NCBI RefSeq assembly: GCF_036492425.1
Contig: NZ_AP025303.1
Coordinates: 1 to 46,459 of the forward strand
Direction of reading: 5' to 3'
Length of the DNA stretch: 46,459 nt
DNA from: Persicobacter psychrovividus
Lineage (GTDB): Bacteria; Bacteroidota; Bacteroidia; Cytophagales; Cyclobacteriaceae
Below are positions 45,000 to 46,459 of this stretch, piece by piece. Numbering within the stretch: position 1 is the stretch's first letter; each line of letters begins with the position of its first letter. The notes beneath the pieces are model-generated. The model saw only the letters and a program-made list of their open reading frames with translations, was not told where the DNA came from and ran no database searches. Made by a program: the position numbers and the translations under genes.

Positions 45000-45107
45000 A
45001 TTTTCGATATTATATACCGAAGCAATTCACAATAAGGAGTATTCCGTTGTGAAAACATCTACGGTAGTGTCATTACTTTAAAAGTATTGGCATTGCCGTT
45101 TTTTTAT
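45000..45107 (+). ncRNA. tracrRNA-C, divergent from cas9-C
   Basis: The anti-repeat GAAGCAATTCACAA (45019-45032) complements the repeat start with a one-base bulge. It is followed by TAAGGAGTATTCCGTTGTGA, a TACTTTAAAAGTA hairpin, and a stem ACGGTA...TGCCGT with seven Ts. Order and spacing match tracrRNA-B, and the CACAATAAGG start matches well-known II-C tracrRNAs such as that of Neisseria. Confidence 0.9.
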
Positions 45108-45140
45108 GTTTATCGTATTGGCGAACGCTCTGATTAGGCT

Positions 45141-45176
45141 AAAAAAAAGAGGTGCCACAAATATGCAACACCTCTA
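45141..45176 (-). terminator. Terminator of cas9-A
   Basis: On the minus strand AGAGGTG / CACCTCT encloses a loop of about 14 bases and is followed by Ts, 12 bp past the cas9-A stop. It separates cas9-A from locus C. Confidence 0.75.
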
Positions 45177-45188
45177 CAATTGATCTTT

Positions 45189-46459
45189 TTAATCAGATAT
45201 GACAATATCCTGAACAAGAGCTTCCAGTCTGTTTTTGACTAAAATATTAAACTTGATACAGTAAGTATTGTAAGGAATAGACAACCAAGAACTTTCCTTG
45301 TTACTTATCTCTTTCAACAGTCCACTGCTTGCCTGAAACCCAAAGCCATCTATTGGAGCATCTTGTGATTTCAACGCTTTAACTCTTGAAGTGTAATCAG
45401 AGGTCTCTTTGAAGCCTTTGGGGGTTTGTTCATAGAAATTACCAGCAAAGGTATTGGCTAAAAAGATTTTCTTTTGCTTATCCAAACTTGCCAGGTAATA
45501 ACTATTATTACTAAAGAACAGCTCCTCCTGTCCATCGGGCAAAAAGAAATCACCTTTGGTATAAGTTGGCTTAAATGCTCGATCAAAAATCGGATTCCAC
45601 TTGCTATCATAACCCTTTACTGTCCCCATGAGCATCTTCAAATCATATCGGTTTCCATTTTCTACCAAGTGAATGATATAATTAGGGAATAGCTCCTGAA
45701 GTATTTCCTGGGTTTGAGATTTATTCTCATTCGTAATATTTCCTGTCAAGCACAATCTCAGGTTAGGATTGTCGCAACAATGGCCTTGTTTGCTTTCGGG
45801 ACTCAATTTTTCAAAAGCACTCAATTCAATATAGCACTTATCCTTTTTCTCCCCTGCATCCAAAATTACAGGAAAACGATTGTCATAATTACTTATCAAA
45901 AGACGATTATCAAGCGTTACCTGCTCTATCCGCTCTTCTTTTTCATCCTTTATCTTATGATAGCACAAAGTCTCTCCCTCATTGCCTTTAAAGGTTAGAA
46001 AGGAAGGGATCACCGATTGATCTTTAAATACAGGAGCTGTTGGCTGAATGGCTTCAGCATCCATAAAGTATCGTGTATCAGTAAACGTCTCCGTACGGTC
46101 CAAAAATTGGGTGAATTCTCCTTTAAATTGCTTAAAGGTATAATCACTGCCCAACAGTTCGGTCAGAATTAAATTTTTGCGATGTTCTGTTGTGTTGGTC
46201 AGATCCACTCTTAAATTTTTCCGTGCTTTTGGATAAGCTAAGGGCAAATCTTGATAAGGTTTGGGTAAAGCTGCAGCATGATAATCAATAAAGGACAGCC
46301 CCAACGGCACCTCTTTATTAAAGGTCAGAACACCTTGTTGTATTGCTTTCGTTAAGGCACAGTCCTTCTGTTCTTCTTCTAATTTTCCAGCAGAAATCAT
46401 CGCTCTTCTGGCTTTAATTTCAGTGGCAGAGAAATCAATCAATCGGTGTTTTTTGAGTT
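45189..46459 (-). CDS. cas9: Cas9-A, C-terminal 423 residues (gene begins at 2863)
   Basis: The frame is open to the window edge (LKKHRLIDFSATEIKARRAM) and joins base 1 in frame to complete the 1377-aa Cas9-A. This part follows RuvC-III and would form the wedge and PAM-interacting domains; it has beta-rich stretches such as NGNRYDLKMLMGTVKGYDSK and a C-terminus ending VQDIVISD. It shows no similarity by eye to the PAM-side domain of the other two Cas9s, so a different PAM is likely. Read alone, this stretch would be an unrecognisable 417-aa hypothetical with a TTG start. Confidence 0.82.
   Translation of the reverse strand, partial: LKKHRLIDFSATEIKARRAMISAGKLEEEQKDCALTKAIQQGVLTFNKEVPLGLSFIDYHAAALPKPYQDLPLAYPKARKNLRVDLTNTTEHRKNLILTELLGSDYTFKQFKGEFTQFLDRTETFTDTRYFMDAEAIQPTAPVFKDQSVIPSFLTFKGNEGETLCYHKIKDEKEERIEQVTLDNRLLISNYDNRFPVILDAGEKKDKCYIELSAFEKLSPESKQGHCCDNPNLRLCLTGNITNENKSQTQEILQELFPNYIIHLVENGNRYDLKMLMGTVKGYDSKWNPIFDRAFKPTYTKGDFFLPDGQEELFFSNNSYYLASLDKQKKIFLANTFAGNFYEQTPKGFKETSDYTSRVKALKSQDAPIDGFGFQASSGLLKEISNKESSWLSIPYNTYCIKFNILVKNRLEALVQDIVISD

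Noticed and set aside
44945-45058. N-terminal extension of Cas9-C
   Set aside because: It would be encoded antisense to the tracrRNA-C body, and the conserved start is MSKRILGLDLG.

Overview
The window reads as one complete circular plasmid of about 46.5 kb from an AT-rich Bacteroidota, probably a Cytophagales-like marine lineage. The lineage guess rests on the codon and base composition, the type II-C tracrRNA and Cas9 style, the AbiEi_2/DUF1778/DUF4143 genes and the lack of Shine-Dalgarno sites. Circularity is inferred: a cas9 open at base 1 (minus strand) joins in frame to an open frame at base 46459, giving one 1377-aa Cas9. Two Rep_3 initiators with 21-bp iterons, ParA/ParB and a relaxase with a putative oriT fit a mobilizable cointegrate plasmid.

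The central feature is a three-Cas9 CRISPR complex. Locus A (wrapping the ends) has cas9-A (1377 aa, very divergent, catalytic residues intact), CRISPR array 1 (27 repeats) and a tracrRNA of its own type on the minus strand (about 5.03-5.12 kb). Locus B (6.1-9.9 kb) has a full-length 1182-aa Cas9 whose RuvC-I Asp, HNH His and RuvC-III His and Asp are all replaced. It looks like a natural dead Cas9 and has its own tracrRNA. Locus C (38.6-45.1 kb) is a complete type II-C system: catalytically intact Cas9, Cas1, Cas2, array 2 (20 repeats) and a tracrRNA. The two arrays differ at only two of 36 repeat positions and share a leader-like right flank, so guides and adaptation machinery could be shared. 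A third, degenerate 66-bp-periodic array lies at about 36.0-36.3 kb.

Other modules, in order: a frameshifted HTH regulator and an RHH protein (5.2-5.8 kb); an RloA/RloB ATPase-nuclease pair flanked by palindromes (10.7-12.8 kb); an AbiE operon with a truncated toxin, bracketed by copies of the 3' end of a serine recombinase gene (13-14.8 kb); a Fic AMP-transferase (15-16 kb); relaxase, MobC and oriT (16.2-19.8 kb); a decayed stretch with HipA-like, DUF4143 and DUF1778 remnants around an IS256-family element (21-23.4 kb); Rep1, iterons and parAB (23.5-27.4 kb); a translationally coupled pair encoding a helicase-nuclease and an unknown 761-aa protein (27.5-33.5 kb), the best candidate for an undescribed defence system; a 1.5-kb repeat-rich non-coding region and an XRE regulator (34-35.9 kb); Rep2 (36.4-37.4 kb); and a YgjP-like protease remnant (37.7-38.1 kb).

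Most of the cargo is defence or conflict machinery. The dead Cas9 may use guides made by the neighbouring arrays to repress, not cut, its targets; this is inference.
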